Assembly (NCBI RefSeq): GCF_029625315.1
Contig: NZ_CP121110.1
Coordinates: 1,355,501 to 1,419,500, forward strand
From: Flavobacterium ginsengisoli
GTDB lineage: Bacteria > Bacteroidota > Bacteroidia > Flavobacteriales > Flavobacteriaceae
DNA: 64,000 nucleotides
Reading direction: 5' to 3'
Both the position numbers and the translations under genes were made by a program. Below the pieces are notes generated by a model. That model was not told where the DNA came from and made no database searches. It saw nothing but the letters and a program-made list of their open reading frames with translations. This document shows, in pieces, positions 29,480 to 38,376 of the stretch (position 1 is its first letter; every line of letters starts with the position of its first letter).

Positions 29480-30742
29480 CTAGTGCGAATGCTCTCCTCC
29501 GCCCTTCATTGCCGAAAGTAGATAAAATGCACCTTTGGTCACAATCTTAGCGTTGGCCGGAATATCATTTACAAACTTAACTTCTGTAAAACCTAAATCC
29601 GTTGTTCCTGGAATAACCTCAACAGCTTTAAAATGCACTTCTTCTTCATGAGCTTCTTCTTTTTCCCCCTCTTTATGCTCGTGTTTTTCTGCGGCCTGAA
29701 CATCTTCTTGAATAAAAACAAAGTATTTATCAGCATTTCTCACGACGGCATCTTTTGGTAATGCTGGAACTGTTGCATTTACAATATTAATATTTGCAGA
29801 AACGTACATTCCTGGAATCAATCCTTTCGCATCAGCGGGATCAATTTTGGCGTGTACGGCAACCGTTTTACTTTCGTTAGAAAAAGATTTATTGATTCCG
29901 AAAATCTTTCCTTTAATTGATTTATTGGATTGATTTGTTAACACAAAATCAATTACTTGACCAATCGAAATCGAACCTAAATCTTTCTCATAAACATTTA
30001 AATCCAAATGCATCTGACTGTTATCAACGACTTCAAAAAGCGAAACTCCTGTATTTGCAAAAGCGCCTTTCGCAATATTGATTTTTCCAACAAAACCGTT
30101 TATTGGCGAAAGAATTGGTACAACTGGTGTAGATCCTTTTATATTAACATGCAAAGCATCAAGTCTATTTTTTGTCGCCTGCGCGCGAGCTTTTTCGGCC
30201 GCTAATTTGGCTTTTACTTCCTGAAAAGTCTTTCTCGGATTCACATTTTCGTCACTCAACGTTTTCTGACGATTGTATTCTAACTGCAGATATTCGACAT
30301 TCGCCACCGCCGATTGGTAATCTTCCTGCATTCCTATAACTTCCAGATTTTGAATGGTTGCCAAGACTTTTCCTTTGTTTACGAATGTTCCTTCCAAAAC
30401 AAAAATGTCTTTTACAGTTCCGCCAATCAAAGTCGAAACCTCAGCAGAATTTTGCGGAGGAACAGTTGTATAACCATTCGCCTTGATGATTTTATTCAGA
30501 TTTCTATCTTCTACAATTCCTGTTTCAATTCCTACTGTTTTGTATTGAGAAGCGGTTAAAGCAACTTCTGTAGTAGATTTTTCTTCTTCAGAAGTTTCTT
30601 CTACCTTTTTTTCATTGCATGCTGTTAAGGTAACCGCAAAGCACGCAAAGACAAAGCGCAAAGTACGCAAGGAAACTAAACTTTGTGCTCTTTGCATAAT
30701 CTTAGCGTTCTTTGCGGTTAAATTCATAAGTATATTTTTCAT
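29480..30742 (-). CDS. czcB: CzcB-type periplasmic adaptor lipoprotein of a metal RND pump
   Basis: This 420-residue membrane-fusion protein has a lipobox (AVTLTACNEKK, Cys about residue 42), a barrel-sandwich domain (VSTLIGGTVKDIFVLEGTFV), a helical hairpin with long coiled coil (about 125-190), and a beta-barrel with LIPGMYVSANI. A His/Glu-rich segment (AEKHEHKEGEKEEAHEEEVH, about 345-370) and a C-terminal GGGEHSH could bind metal, as in CzcB relatives. The stop is followed by the ATPase gap; its start is two bases after the CzcC stop. Most of the signal peptide is encoded by a palindromic repeat (30631-30720). The true start may be an internal Met (residue 6 or 16). Confidence 0.88.
   Translation of the reverse strand: MKNILMNLTAKNAKIMQRAQSLVSLRTLRFVFACFAVTLTACNEKKVEETSEEEKSTTEVALTASQYKTVGIETGIVEDRNLNKIIKANGYTTVPPQNSAEVSTLIGGTVKDIFVLEGTFVNKGKVLATIQNLEVIGMQEDYQSAVANVEYLQLEYNRQKTLSDENVNPRKTFQEVKAKLAAEKARAQATKNRLDALHVNIKGSTPVVPILSPINGFVGKINIAKGAFANTGVSLFEVVDNSQMHLDLNVYEKDLGSISIGQVIDFVLTNQSNKSIKGKIFGINKSFSNESKTVAVHAKIDPADAKGLIPGMYVSANINIVNATVPALPKDAVVRNADKYFVFIQEDVQAAEKHEHKEGEKEEAHEEEVHFKAVEVIPGTTDLGFTEVKFVNDIPANAKIVTKGAFYLLSAMKGGGEHSH
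30631..30720. repeat. Palindromic element inside the czcB coding sequence
   Basis: The arms TAACCGCAAAG (30631-30641) and CTTTGCGGTTA (30710-30720) close an imperfect 90-base palindrome with internal GCGCAAAG and CTTTG units. The same family sits in gaps at 51885-51978 and 11897-12103. Here it lies wholly inside the open frame and codes for the region before the lipobox. Confidence 0.75.
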
Positions 30743-30744
30743 GA

Positions 30745-31993
30745 TTAATTGTTTTTGATAGTTGGAAATTGAAGTTCGATAGCACTTTGATTATAGCTGT
30801 GCGTTGCCTCTGCAAATTGTTTTTTAATATCAATTGCCTGATTTAAAAAACTGATATACGACCAATAACTCATGTCTCCATTGGCATAACTTTTTTGGGC
30901 AGTTTCAATAATTTGATTGGCATATTGCGACCCTTCATTTTGGAAATAGGCTAAATTCTTCTGCTGTTTTTCGAAGTTGTTTTTCAATTCTTCTCTTTGT
31001 AGATTCAGCATCATTTTGTTTTTGTCTAAAGCCAATTGTGACTGCGAAATACTGATTTCAGCCGCTTTTGCTTTGGTTGTATTAACTCCTCCAAACAACG
31101 GAATTTGCAACCCTGCTGTAAAACCTTGAAACAAAGATTCTGTATTTATTGTCTGAGCAAAATAGCCTAAACCTACTTTTGGCGTACGTAAAGCTTTAAA
31201 TGTTCCAGCTTCTTTTTGATAGACTGATATTTGTTGCTGATAAAAATCGGTCATTAAAGCTTCGGCTGTTGTGTTTTGCTGGTTTTCTATGAAAGTGTAT
31301 TGCAAAGCCGTATTCTTATCAGGGACAATATTTTCATCTGTCTGAATGAAAAATTGCAATTGCTTCTGATAAATTGCTAAATCATATTCTAATTGCGCTT
31401 TCTGAGTTTCAATTTCTTTTACTTTAGCTTTAGCACTAATGACTTCTATATTTCCACTTTCTCCAGTTTTAAATCGCAGTTCGGCATTTTTTAGAAATTT
31501 GGTATAAATATCATTCAATTCTGAATTGAGTTTCTGAATCGAAACGCCATACAAATATTGATAATATGCCAATGTCACTGCTTTTTCGATTTCATATGAA
31601 GACAAAGCTTTTCTTTTTTCGGCCAGTTTTGCCAGTTCTTCCTGTAATTGCCTATTGGCTTTTGTAATATTCCCTAACGGAAAAAACTGTTGCACAGAAA
31701 CGTTATGATCGTAATCTGCACTATTGAACTGACCGCCTTGATACTGTACTTGAAGCGGATCTGGCTGAAAAGTCTGCTTTTTTAAGAACAGTTTGTTTTT
31801 CGATTTCTTTATCGGCAATTTTTAAATCGATGTTGTTTGATTTGGCGAGTTCTATTGCTTTTTCTAGACTTATAGGTTGCTGTGCAAATGTTGCTGTACT
31901 TGCCAATAGGAACGCGCTTAACCGCAAAGTTCGCAAAGGAAGCGCGAAGTTCGCAAAGGTTATTTTTCTTAAATTATATAGTAACTTTTTCAT
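30745..31993 (-). CDS. czcC: CzcC/TolC-type outer-membrane efflux protein, frame broken at 31773
   Basis: The start is taken as ATG 31993 (MKKLLYNLRKITFANFALPL). Two frames join into a 415-residue protein when the extra base at 31773 is removed (GCAGAC to GCAGC), giving TVLKKAAFQPDPLQVQYQGG. The signal peptide ends ASTATFA, followed by ISLEKAIELAKSNN, the first helix of an outer-membrane efflux (OEP) repeat. Long coiled-coil helices and two repeats follow. It is the outer-membrane channel for the CzcA/CzcB pump. It starts 16 bases after the CzcA stop and ends two bases before CzcB. Confidence 0.82.
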
Positions 31994-32050
31994 TTTTTTT
32001 AAAATTTTCTTAGCGTTCTTCGCGTAAATCTTTGCGCTCTTTGCGGTTAA
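31918..32050. repeat. Palindromic element bridging the czcA end and czcC start
   Basis: The arms TTAACCGCAAAG (31918-31929) and CTTTGCGGTTAA (32039-32050) bound a 133-base element of the same family as 30631-30720. One arm codes for the CzcA tail NRKERKDLREER. The other codes for part of the CzcC signal peptide (FANFALPLRTLRL). The czcC start codon lies between the arms. Confidence 0.75.
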
Positions 32051-35000
32051 ATCTCTCCAACAATAAATACAAAATCGGTAAAACAATTAAGGTTAATAAA
32101 GTTGCTGAGATTAATCCGCCGATTACTACGGTTGCCAAAGGTTTTTGCACCTCTGCTCCGCCACTTGTTGATAATGCCATTGGCATGAATCCTAATGAAG
32201 CTACAGCTGCAGTCATTAAAACAGGACGCAAACGCGTTTTAGTTCCAATAATAATTCGTTGAAATGCATCCGAAATACCTTCAGATTTTAATTGATTGAA
32301 ATAGGAAATCAGTACAATTCCGTTTAAAACTGCGATTCCAAATAAAGCAATAAAACCAATTCCTGCCGAAATACTAAACGGCATTCCTCTCAGTGAAAGC
32401 GCAAAAACACCTCCGATAGCTGATAATGGAATCGCTGTAAAAATTAATAATGCTTGTTTTACACTTTTAAAAGTGAAATAAAGCAAAACTAAAATTAGTC
32501 CCAAAGCAATGGGTAAAGCGACAGAAAGTCTTTTCGAAGCTTCAATTAGATTTTCAAACTGTCCACCGTAAGTCACATAATAACCCGCAGGAAGTTTGAA
32601 ACTTTTATCTAGTTTCGCTTGAATTTCTTCCACAACACTTTTAATATCTCTTCCACGAACGTTTAATCCAACAGTAATTCTTCGTTTTCCGTCTTCGCGG
32701 ATAACCTGTACAGGACCTTGCTCATATTCAACTGAAGCAACTTGTGATAAAGGAACTTGTTGTCCACTCGGAAGCGGAATAAACAAATTGCTCACATCGG
32801 TAATATCGCCACGATTGTTTTCATCCATTCTTACGACAACATCAAATCTTTTGCTTTCGTCATAAATCTTTCCTGCAACTTCTCCTGCAAAAGACGAACG
32901 AATGATTTGATTGATATCTGAAATATTCAATCCGTAAAGAGCGATTTTATCATAATCGTATTTAATTGTAATTTGTGGCAGTCCTGTAACTTTATCGGCT
33001 TTTAAATCTCCTATTCCTTCAATTCCTTTTATTTTCGCTATTAATTCTGTTGCCTTAGCGTCTAGAATTTCCAAATCATCACCAAAAATCTTGATTGCAA
33101 TATCAGATCGGCTTCCTGTCATTAATTCGTTAAAACGCATCTGAATTGGCTGAGAGATTTCGATATTTGCTCCTGGAATAATTTCCATTTCCTTTTTCAT
33201 GGCGTTTGCCAATTCTTCCCAATTGTGGTATTTACCTTTCCATTCTTTTTTGTCTTTTAGAACAATAATCAAATCGCCACTTTCAATTGGCATTGGATCA
33301 GTTGGGATCTCACCGCTTCCTATTTTGGTTACGATGGTTTTGATTTCTGGGAATTTGGCTTTTAGAATCTGTTCGTATTTAGTAGTCGTTTCAACCATTT
33401 GTGTGAGTGAACTTCCTGTCATAATTGTAGCATTGATTGCTAAATCGCCTTCTTCGATTGTTGGAATAAATTCACCTCCCATATTTTGAAAAATGATAAA
33501 CGCTAAAGCAAATAATGCAACGGCAATAGAAAGCACCACTTTTTTAAATTCTAGAGCTTTTTTTAATAATGGCGTATAACGGTTTTCTAACCAAGCAATC
33601 ATTCGGTCGCTGAAGTTTTCTTTGTGTTCTGTCTTTTTGGAAAGAAACAAAGCACTCATCATCGGAATATAAGTCAACGAAAGAATAAAAGCTCCAATAA
33701 TCGCAAAACCAACCGTCATCGCCATTGGTTTAAACATTTTTCCTTCGGTTCCAATTAAAGCTAAGATTGGCAAATAAACTATAAGAATGATAATTTCACC
33801 AAAAGCGGCACTATTTCTAATTTTTGAAGCCGAATTATAGACTTCTTCGTCCATTTCTTCCTGTGTTAGTTCTTTTTTGTTTTTGAATTTCTGCAGATGG
33901 TGCATCGTGGCCTCGACGATAATGACGGCTCCGTCGACAATAATTCCGAAATCTATGGCACCAAGACTCATTAAATTTCCGCTTACGCCAAAGGCATTCA
34001 TGAGAATCACAGCAAACAACATTGCTAACGGAATAACCGAAGCAACGATTAATCCTGCACGAAGATTTCCTAAGAATAAAATCAAAACAAAAATCACGAT
34101 TAATGCTCCTTCTAATAAATTCTTAGCAACGGTTTTTATAGAATTATCTACGAGTTTTCCTCTATCAATAAAAGCTTCGGCAACAACTCCCTCGGGAAGA
34201 CTTTTATTTATTTGCTCCATTTTTTCGTGAACACGATTTACAACAGCGCTAGAGTTTTCTCCTTTTAACATCAAAACCATTCCCGAAACGATTTCTCCTT
34301 TCCCGTCTTTTGTTGATGCTCCATAACGCAACGCAACGCCTTCACGAACTTGCGCAACATTTCGAACCAAAACTGGCGAACCATTTCGGTTTTTTACGAC
34401 GACATTTTCAAGGTCTTTTACGCCTTTTGCCATTCCGACACCGCGAATAAAATAAGTGTATTGATCTTTTTCGATATAAGCGCCGCCTGTATTTTGATTG
34501 TTTTTTTCTAAAGCATCAAAAATTTCGGTAATTGTTACCCCCAAACTATTGAGCATATTGGGATTTACGGCTATTTCGAATTGTTTTAGTTTTCCGCCCC
34601 AAGTACTTACTTCGGCAACACCTTTAATTCCTTGCAATTGCGGAATAATAATCCAATCTTGAATGGTACGCAGTTCTACAGCGCTGTATTTGTTTTCGTA
34701 ACCTTTTTTAGCGTAGACATCGTATTGATAAATCTCTCCTAAACCTGTAGAAATTGGTGCTAATTCGGGAGAATTTACATAATCTGGAATGTTTTCTTCG
34801 GCTTGTTTTAGACGCTGGAAAATTTGCTCGCGAGCCCAGTAAATATCGACATCGTCCTCAAAAACAACAGTTACAACCGATAATCCAAAACGGGAAATAC
34901 TGCGAAGCTCTATCACATCTGGAACTGTTTTTACAGCTCTTTCTAATGGATATGTAATTAATTGTTCGACTTCCTGGCTTGCCAATGTTGGCGCCGTTGT

Positions 35001-35150
35001 AATAATCTGAACTTGATTATTGGTTACATCTGGCAATGCATCCAATGGTAATTTTTTAAGCGAATAGCTTCCCCAAGCAATTAGTGCAAGGGTAAATAAT
35101 AGTATAACGAATTTGTTTCGTATACTAAACTGTATGATTTTATCTAACAT
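32010..35150 (-). CDS. czcA: CzcA-type heavy-metal RND pump
   Basis: This 1046-residue inner-membrane proton antiporter has the twelve-helix RND layout with two large periplasmic loops. The helix-4 motif DFGIIVDGAVIIVE keeps the two Asp and the Glu that typify Co/Zn/Cd exporters rather than Cu/Ag ones. Other landmarks are LPLDALPDVTNNQVQI near the N-terminus and EGDLAINATIMTGSS in the second loop. Metal specificity is inferred from the helix-4 motif. The last 13 residues (after LLLERF) are encoded by a palindromic repeat and look like an added tail. It is first of the czcA-czcC-czcB run, downstream of a small DUF6660 gene. Confidence 0.92.
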   Translation of the reverse strand: MLDKIIQFSIRNKFVILLFTLALIAWGSYSLKKLPLDALPDVTNNQVQIITTAPTLASQEVEQLITYPLERAVKTVPDVIELRSISRFGLSVVTVVFEDDVDIYWAREQIFQRLKQAEENIPDYVNSPELAPISTGLGEIYQYDVYAKKGYENKYSAVELRTIQDWIIIPQLQGIKGVAEVSTWGGKLKQFEIAVNPNMLNSLGVTITEIFDALEKNNQNTGGAYIEKDQYTYFIRGVGMAKGVKDLENVVVKNRNGSPVLVRNVAQVREGVALRYGASTKDGKGEIVSGMVLMLKGENSSAVVNRVHEKMEQINKSLPEGVVAEAFIDRGKLVDNSIKTVAKNLLEGALIVIFVLILFLGNLRAGLIVASVIPLAMLFAVILMNAFGVSGNLMSLGAIDFGIIVDGAVIIVEATMHHLQKFKNKKELTQEEMDEEVYNSASKIRNSAAFGEIIILIVYLPILALIGTEGKMFKPMAMTVGFAIIGAFILSLTYIPMMSALFLSKKTEHKENFSDRMIAWLENRYTPLLKKALEFKKVVLSIAVALFALAFIIFQNMGGEFIPTIEEGDLAINATIMTGSSLTQMVETTTKYEQILKAKFPEIKTIVTKIGSGEIPTDPMPIESGDLIIVLKDKKEWKGKYHNWEELANAMKKEMEIIPGANIEISQPIQMRFNELMTGSRSDIAIKIFGDDLEILDAKATELIAKIKGIEGIGDLKADKVTGLPQITIKYDYDKIALYGLNISDINQIIRSSFAGEVAGKIYDESKRFDVVVRMDENNRGDITDVSNLFIPLPSGQQVPLSQVASVEYEQGPVQVIREDGKRRITVGLNVRGRDIKSVVEEIQAKLDKSFKLPAGYYVTYGGQFENLIEASKRLSVALPIALGLILVLLYFTFKSVKQALLIFTAIPLSAIGGVFALSLRGMPFSISAGIGFIALFGIAVLNGIVLISYFNQLKSEGISDAFQRIIIGTKTRLRPVLMTAAVASLGFMPMALSTSGGAEVQKPLATVVIGGLISATLLTLIVLPILYLLLERFNRKERKDLREER

Positions 35151-35189
35151 TTGAATATATAATGACGTGAGAAATTAGACAATTAAATT

Positions 35190-35250
35190 GCCTGTAAACG
35201 TGTGGAAAATCCACAACTCTCTCGCCCGTTTCGATTTTCATCGAACAGGC
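35190..35250 (-). ncRNA. Candidate structured leader between DUF6660 and czcA
   Basis: In the 107-base gap before czcA, three helices can form together: an outer GCCTGT/ACAGGC (35190-35195 with 35245-35250) and two hairpins, TGTGG-AAAAT-CCACA (35201-35215) and TTCGAT-TTTC-ATCGAA (35230-35245, sharing one base with the outer helix). A purine-rich linker (CGGGCGAGAGAG on the minus strand) joins them. This three-way junction could be a regulatory leader or processing site. It does not match any riboswitch I know, and its function is a guess. Confidence 0.35.
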
Positions 35251-35257
35251 ATAATCA

Positions 35258-35581
35258 TTATGCTATTTGAGGGGGTTGCCAAATACTTCCGTAGAAATTG
35301 GAAATAAAAACAGAATTATAACTTGGTAAAGCTATTGAAATTTGATTGTAAGTTTTAGGAAATTCAAAAGTTACAGCAGAATGGTAACTTAAAACCTGTG
35401 CACCGCAACAGTTACAGACGCAAAATGGAGAACATAAATCATTTGCTTTATCATGCGAATGATTATCTTCTGAAGTAAACTGAGCTGTTTTATGCATGGC
35501 GCTGTTTACTTCCATATCCGCACATGGCATATTAGATAATGCCATTAGGTAAATTGATAATATGATTGTTATCCATTTCAC
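35258..35581 (-). CDS. Small Cys/His-rich exported protein (DUF6660-like)
   Basis: This 107-residue protein has a signal peptide (MKWITIILSIYLMALSNMPC). A short mature region follows with many metal-ligand residues: HKTAQFTSEDNHSHDK followed by CSPFCVCNCCGAQ. The C-terminal part (YSSxF-like NSVFISNFYGSIWQPPQ) ends in IWQPPxI, a tail seen in small proteins next to flavobacterial metal RND operons. It is upstream of czcA on the same strand. A role as periplasmic metal-binding or sensing protein is plausible, but unproven. Confidence 0.65.
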   Translation of the reverse strand: MKWITIILSIYLMALSNMPCADMEVNSAMHKTAQFTSEDNHSHDKANDLCSPFCVCNCCGAQVLSYHSAVTFEFPKTYNQISIALPSYNSVFISNFYGSIWQPPQIA

Positions 35582-35882
35582 AGCTGTAAAAGTACAATTT
35601 ATTTTTATTTTTTTTCAGTTAATTAAAATTGATGATAGTAAAAATAAAATGCTAGTTAATGACCTGACAATTATTTCAATAGATTTTTTATTTTCTTTAA
35701 AAACTTTGTTGGAGGTAAGAAAATTTCGTTAACTTTAACAATAATTAACAATTCTTTAAGTCCCTCATTTTAACCTTTAAAAACACTTTTTCTATACGCC
35801 AAAAAAAATAAGCAGAGATTTCTTTACACCCATTAGTACAATTTATTTTTCGCAGTTTAATTAATTTTTAATACTCTAATCA
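35582..35882. other. Divergent gap, no gene
   Basis: This 301-base AT-rich gap separates the divergent metal-efflux locus and the outer-membrane protein gene. It must hold both promoters. No clear TTTG / TAnnTTTG pair, inverted repeat or operator could be assigned by eye. Confidence 0.3.
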
Positions 35883-37004
35883 ATGAAATGTAAGACACTA
35901 ATATCAGCCTCTTTATTATTTTTCAGCATACAGATTTTTGGACAAGTTTACACCGACAAAATTGTTGGAAAAAAAAATGAAGATTTAAAAGACAGTCTTA
36001 AAGTAGAAAAATACCCCTACGCTCTTCCTATCTGGGGCGAAAAAGTAGCCCAAAAAGGCTATAAACTTCCTTACTCCGCTGGAGTATCTGTAAATTATTT
36101 TTGGCAAACCTCTGATATAATTATCAATAATTTAAATGTTGGTTTTAATAATGGGCCTCAGTATAATTTGGATGAGATCGTTCGTTTTGACAAATCTTAT
36201 GTTGAAGCTGGAGCGCTTACTATTCGTCCTGATATATGGCTACTTCCTTTTTTAAATATCTATGGCATCTTTGGAAAAGCCAATACTTCAACAAACATCA
36301 ATGCCGGAATTTACGTTCCGGATGCTGATAATAACTGGTCAGAAGTTGCTCATTTTACTACAAAAGCAAACTTTAATGCTACGACTTTCGGTATTGGTAT
36401 GACTCCCACAATTGGTATTGGCGGAGGCTGGTTTGCACTTGATATGAATATGGCTTGGACCGACATAAGTTCGCTTGATAAACCCGCTTTCTCTTATATC
36501 TTCGGTCCACGATTTGGTAAGACTTTTAAATTCAATAAACCAGATACAAACATAGCAGTTTGGGTCGGAGGTTTTAGAGTACACATTTCTGGAGATACTA
36601 ATGGAAATTTGCCATTGTCTAATTTTATTGATCTTACCGGTGCGCAGGCTAAAGTGGATAGCGGTCTTCAAAAAGTATCCGAAAACCAAACAAAAGTAGA
36701 TAACTGGTGGGATGGCTTGACTCCAGCTGAACAAAAAAATCCAGTCAATATTGCCAAGCACAACACGGCAGACAGAGCTTTAGACAGAGCGGGGACAATT
36801 CTTGCAACTCTGGATGGAGCATTGAGTACGGCCGAAAGCTCGTCTGTTCAATATTCGCTTCAAAAAAGGCCTAAAGACATGTGGAACTTTATTGTTGGAT
36901 CGCAGTATCAATTCAGCAGACATATTATGTTTCGTGCAGAATGCGGTTTCTTAGGCTCACGTACACAAGTTCTGGGCAGTCTTCAGTATCGTTTTGGACT
37001 TTAA
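35883..37004 (+). CDS. Outer-membrane beta-barrel protein
   Basis: This 373-residue protein has a signal peptide (ending IQIFGQ) and alternating aromatic strands throughout. It ends in LGSLQYRFGL with an aromatic near the C-terminus, as in outer-membrane barrels. An alpha-helical insert (about residues 255-305, with QAKVDSGLQKVSENQTKVDN and KHNTADRALDRAG) interrupts the barrel and could form a periplasmic or surface coiled segment. Transport role is unknown. A second barrel gene follows after 12 bases and is probably co-transcribed. Confidence 0.65.
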   Translation: MKCKTLISASLLFFSIQIFGQVYTDKIVGKKNEDLKDSLKVEKYPYALPIWGEKVAQKGYKLPYSAGVSVNYFWQTSDIIINNLNVGFNNGPQYNLDEIVRFDKSYVEAGALTIRPDIWLLPFLNIYGIFGKANTSTNINAGIYVPDADNNWSEVAHFTTKANFNATTFGIGMTPTIGIGGGWFALDMNMAWTDISSLDKPAFSYIFGPRFGKTFKFNKPDTNIAVWVGGFRVHISGDTNGNLPLSNFIDLTGAQAKVDSGLQKVSENQTKVDNWWDGLTPAEQKNPVNIAKHNTADRALDRAGTILATLDGALSTAESSSVQYSLQKRPKDMWNFIVGSQYQFSRHIMFRAECGFLGSRTQVLGSLQYRFGL

Positions 37005-37016
37005 TTCGGAAATCAT

Positions 37017-37778
37017 ATGAAAAAAGGTTTTCTAATCTTTGTCACTTTTTTTTGTATTAGCACAGCACAATCCCAAGTCTTGATTTCCTTAATATTTGGA
37101 GATAAACTCAATTCGCAGTTTTTAGAGTTTGGTCTTGAAGGTGGCGCTAATTTTTCTACCATTTCAAACATGGGATCTTCCGCCTTAAATCCAGGTTTCA
37201 ATCTTGGTTTTTATTTTGATTTAAGATCTAGAAAAAATCCAGCGTGGATGATCAATACAGGAGTAATTGTAAAATCGCCCATGGGAGCCAAAGATATTCC
37301 AGTTTATTCTTTAAACGATGAAAATTTGGACAATACTTTTGCAGGTGGACACGTTAATCGCGAGATACGTTATTTTAATGTTCCTATATTGATTAAATAT
37401 CAATTTAAGAATAATATCTACCTTAAAGCGGGTCCGCAATTTGGATTATTAGCCAAAGCATTTGATGAGTTTAAAAATGAAATTAACAGCGACGATGTGG
37501 TCTACAAAAAGAACATTCGTGATCAAATTCATGTTATTGATGCTGGACTTGCATTTGGCGCCGGCTATCATTTGAATGTTGGACATGGCTTAAATCTAAC
37601 AGTTCAATATTATTACGGACTTGTTACTGTAATGAAAGGAGATGGACCAAACAATCAATATAACAGATCTTTGTATGTTACAGCAGGACTACCTATCGGA
37701 AAAGGAAAAGCTGCACAAAAAAGAGCTGAAAAAGAAGCCGAACTTAACAAAGTGGTTCTGCCAGAAGATGAAAAATAA
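37017..37778 (+). CDS. Small outer-membrane beta-barrel (porin-like) protein
   Basis: This 253-residue protein has a signal peptide (MKKGFLIFVTFFCISTAQSQ) and a barrel of the PorT/OMP_b-brl_2 type (LEFGLEGGANFSTIS, IRYFNVPILIKYQFKNNIYLKAGPQFG, GLNLTVQYYYGL). A charged tail follows (AAQKRAEKEAELNKVVLPEDEK) that probably lies in the periplasm. The RYFNVPILIKY signature is typical of this family in Bacteroidetes. Substrate or partner is unknown. It pairs with the preceding barrel gene. Confidence 0.75.
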   Translation: MKKGFLIFVTFFCISTAQSQVLISLIFGDKLNSQFLEFGLEGGANFSTISNMGSSALNPGFNLGFYFDLRSRKNPAWMINTGVIVKSPMGAKDIPVYSLNDENLDNTFAGGHVNREIRYFNVPILIKYQFKNNIYLKAGPQFGLLAKAFDEFKNEINSDDVVYKKNIRDQIHVIDAGLAFGAGYHLNVGHGLNLTVQYYYGLVTVMKGDGPNNQYNRSLYVTAGLPIGKGKAAQKRAEKEAELNKVVLPEDEK

Positions 37779-37784
37779 TATCTT

Positions 37785-38376
37785 TTATTCTTCCTGATTG
37801 ATTTCTTTTATAAATTCAAGAATCTCATCGGTACTTAAAACAAAATCAGGTACTGTATGCAAAATGGCATTATTGGGCATAAAAGGCATGTCTGCAGAAA
37901 GCGGATTCTGGACAACGCTTATTCCGCCAAATGCCTGAATAGCTCTCAATCCGATTGTTCCATCAGAATTGGAACCCGAAAGTAAAATTCCGATCAAATG
38001 ATTGCCATATATTTCTGCAAGCAGACTCAAATGAGACGTCAATACTTGGTCTGCTGTAGTTTATTTTTTCTGAAGTGTCTAAAGACAGTGTTTCGTTTCT
38101 TTCAAATAATAAATGATAATTGGACGGCGCGATATAGATAAATCCTGGTTCTAGTTTTACCTTGTCTTCTACTTCTTTTACTATTATTTGCGATTTTAAG
38201 GCAATTAAATCTTCTAAGGTTTGTTCATCTGAATTTTTTCTGTGAACTACTATTACAATGGCAAAAGAAATAGGCTTTTCTATAAAAGGCAAAATTTGCA
38301 ATAATGCCTGTAAGCTTCCTGCCGAACCTCCAATTATAATTACTTTACAATTTGTTATTCTCTTACTTTTCTCCAT
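37785..38376 (-). CDS. cheB: CheB-type methylesterase domain protein without receiver, frame broken at 38020
   Basis: Two frames join into a 196-residue protein when the extra A at 38019-38020 is removed (GCAAGC to GCAGC), restoring DVSFESAAEIYGNHLIG. It contains only the catalytic domain: the Ser in IIGGSAGSLQALLQIL, the His in IVVHRKNSD, and the Asp in LLSGSNSDGTIGL. CheB normally has an N-terminal receiver that controls it; here there is none. It removes methyl groups from glutamyl methyl esters. It overlaps the CheR gene by 22 bases at the end of the signalling operon. Confidence 0.8.

Noticed and set aside
34827..34840. CTCGCGAGC in czcA as another error site
   Set aside because: The frame is intact and reads WAREQIF, a normal RND sequence, so GCGAGC is genuine here. 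The same holds for 11658 in sdhB.
35190..35250. A known NiCo (czcD) riboswitch before czcA
   Set aside because: The conserved four-way junction and G-rich internal loops of that class are not present; only a three-helix fold can be drawn.
750..38020. Programmed frameshifting or widespread pseudogenes
   Set aside because: The breaks hit unrelated, otherwise intact genes at one short motif, lack slippery heptamers, and leave all catalytic residues in place.
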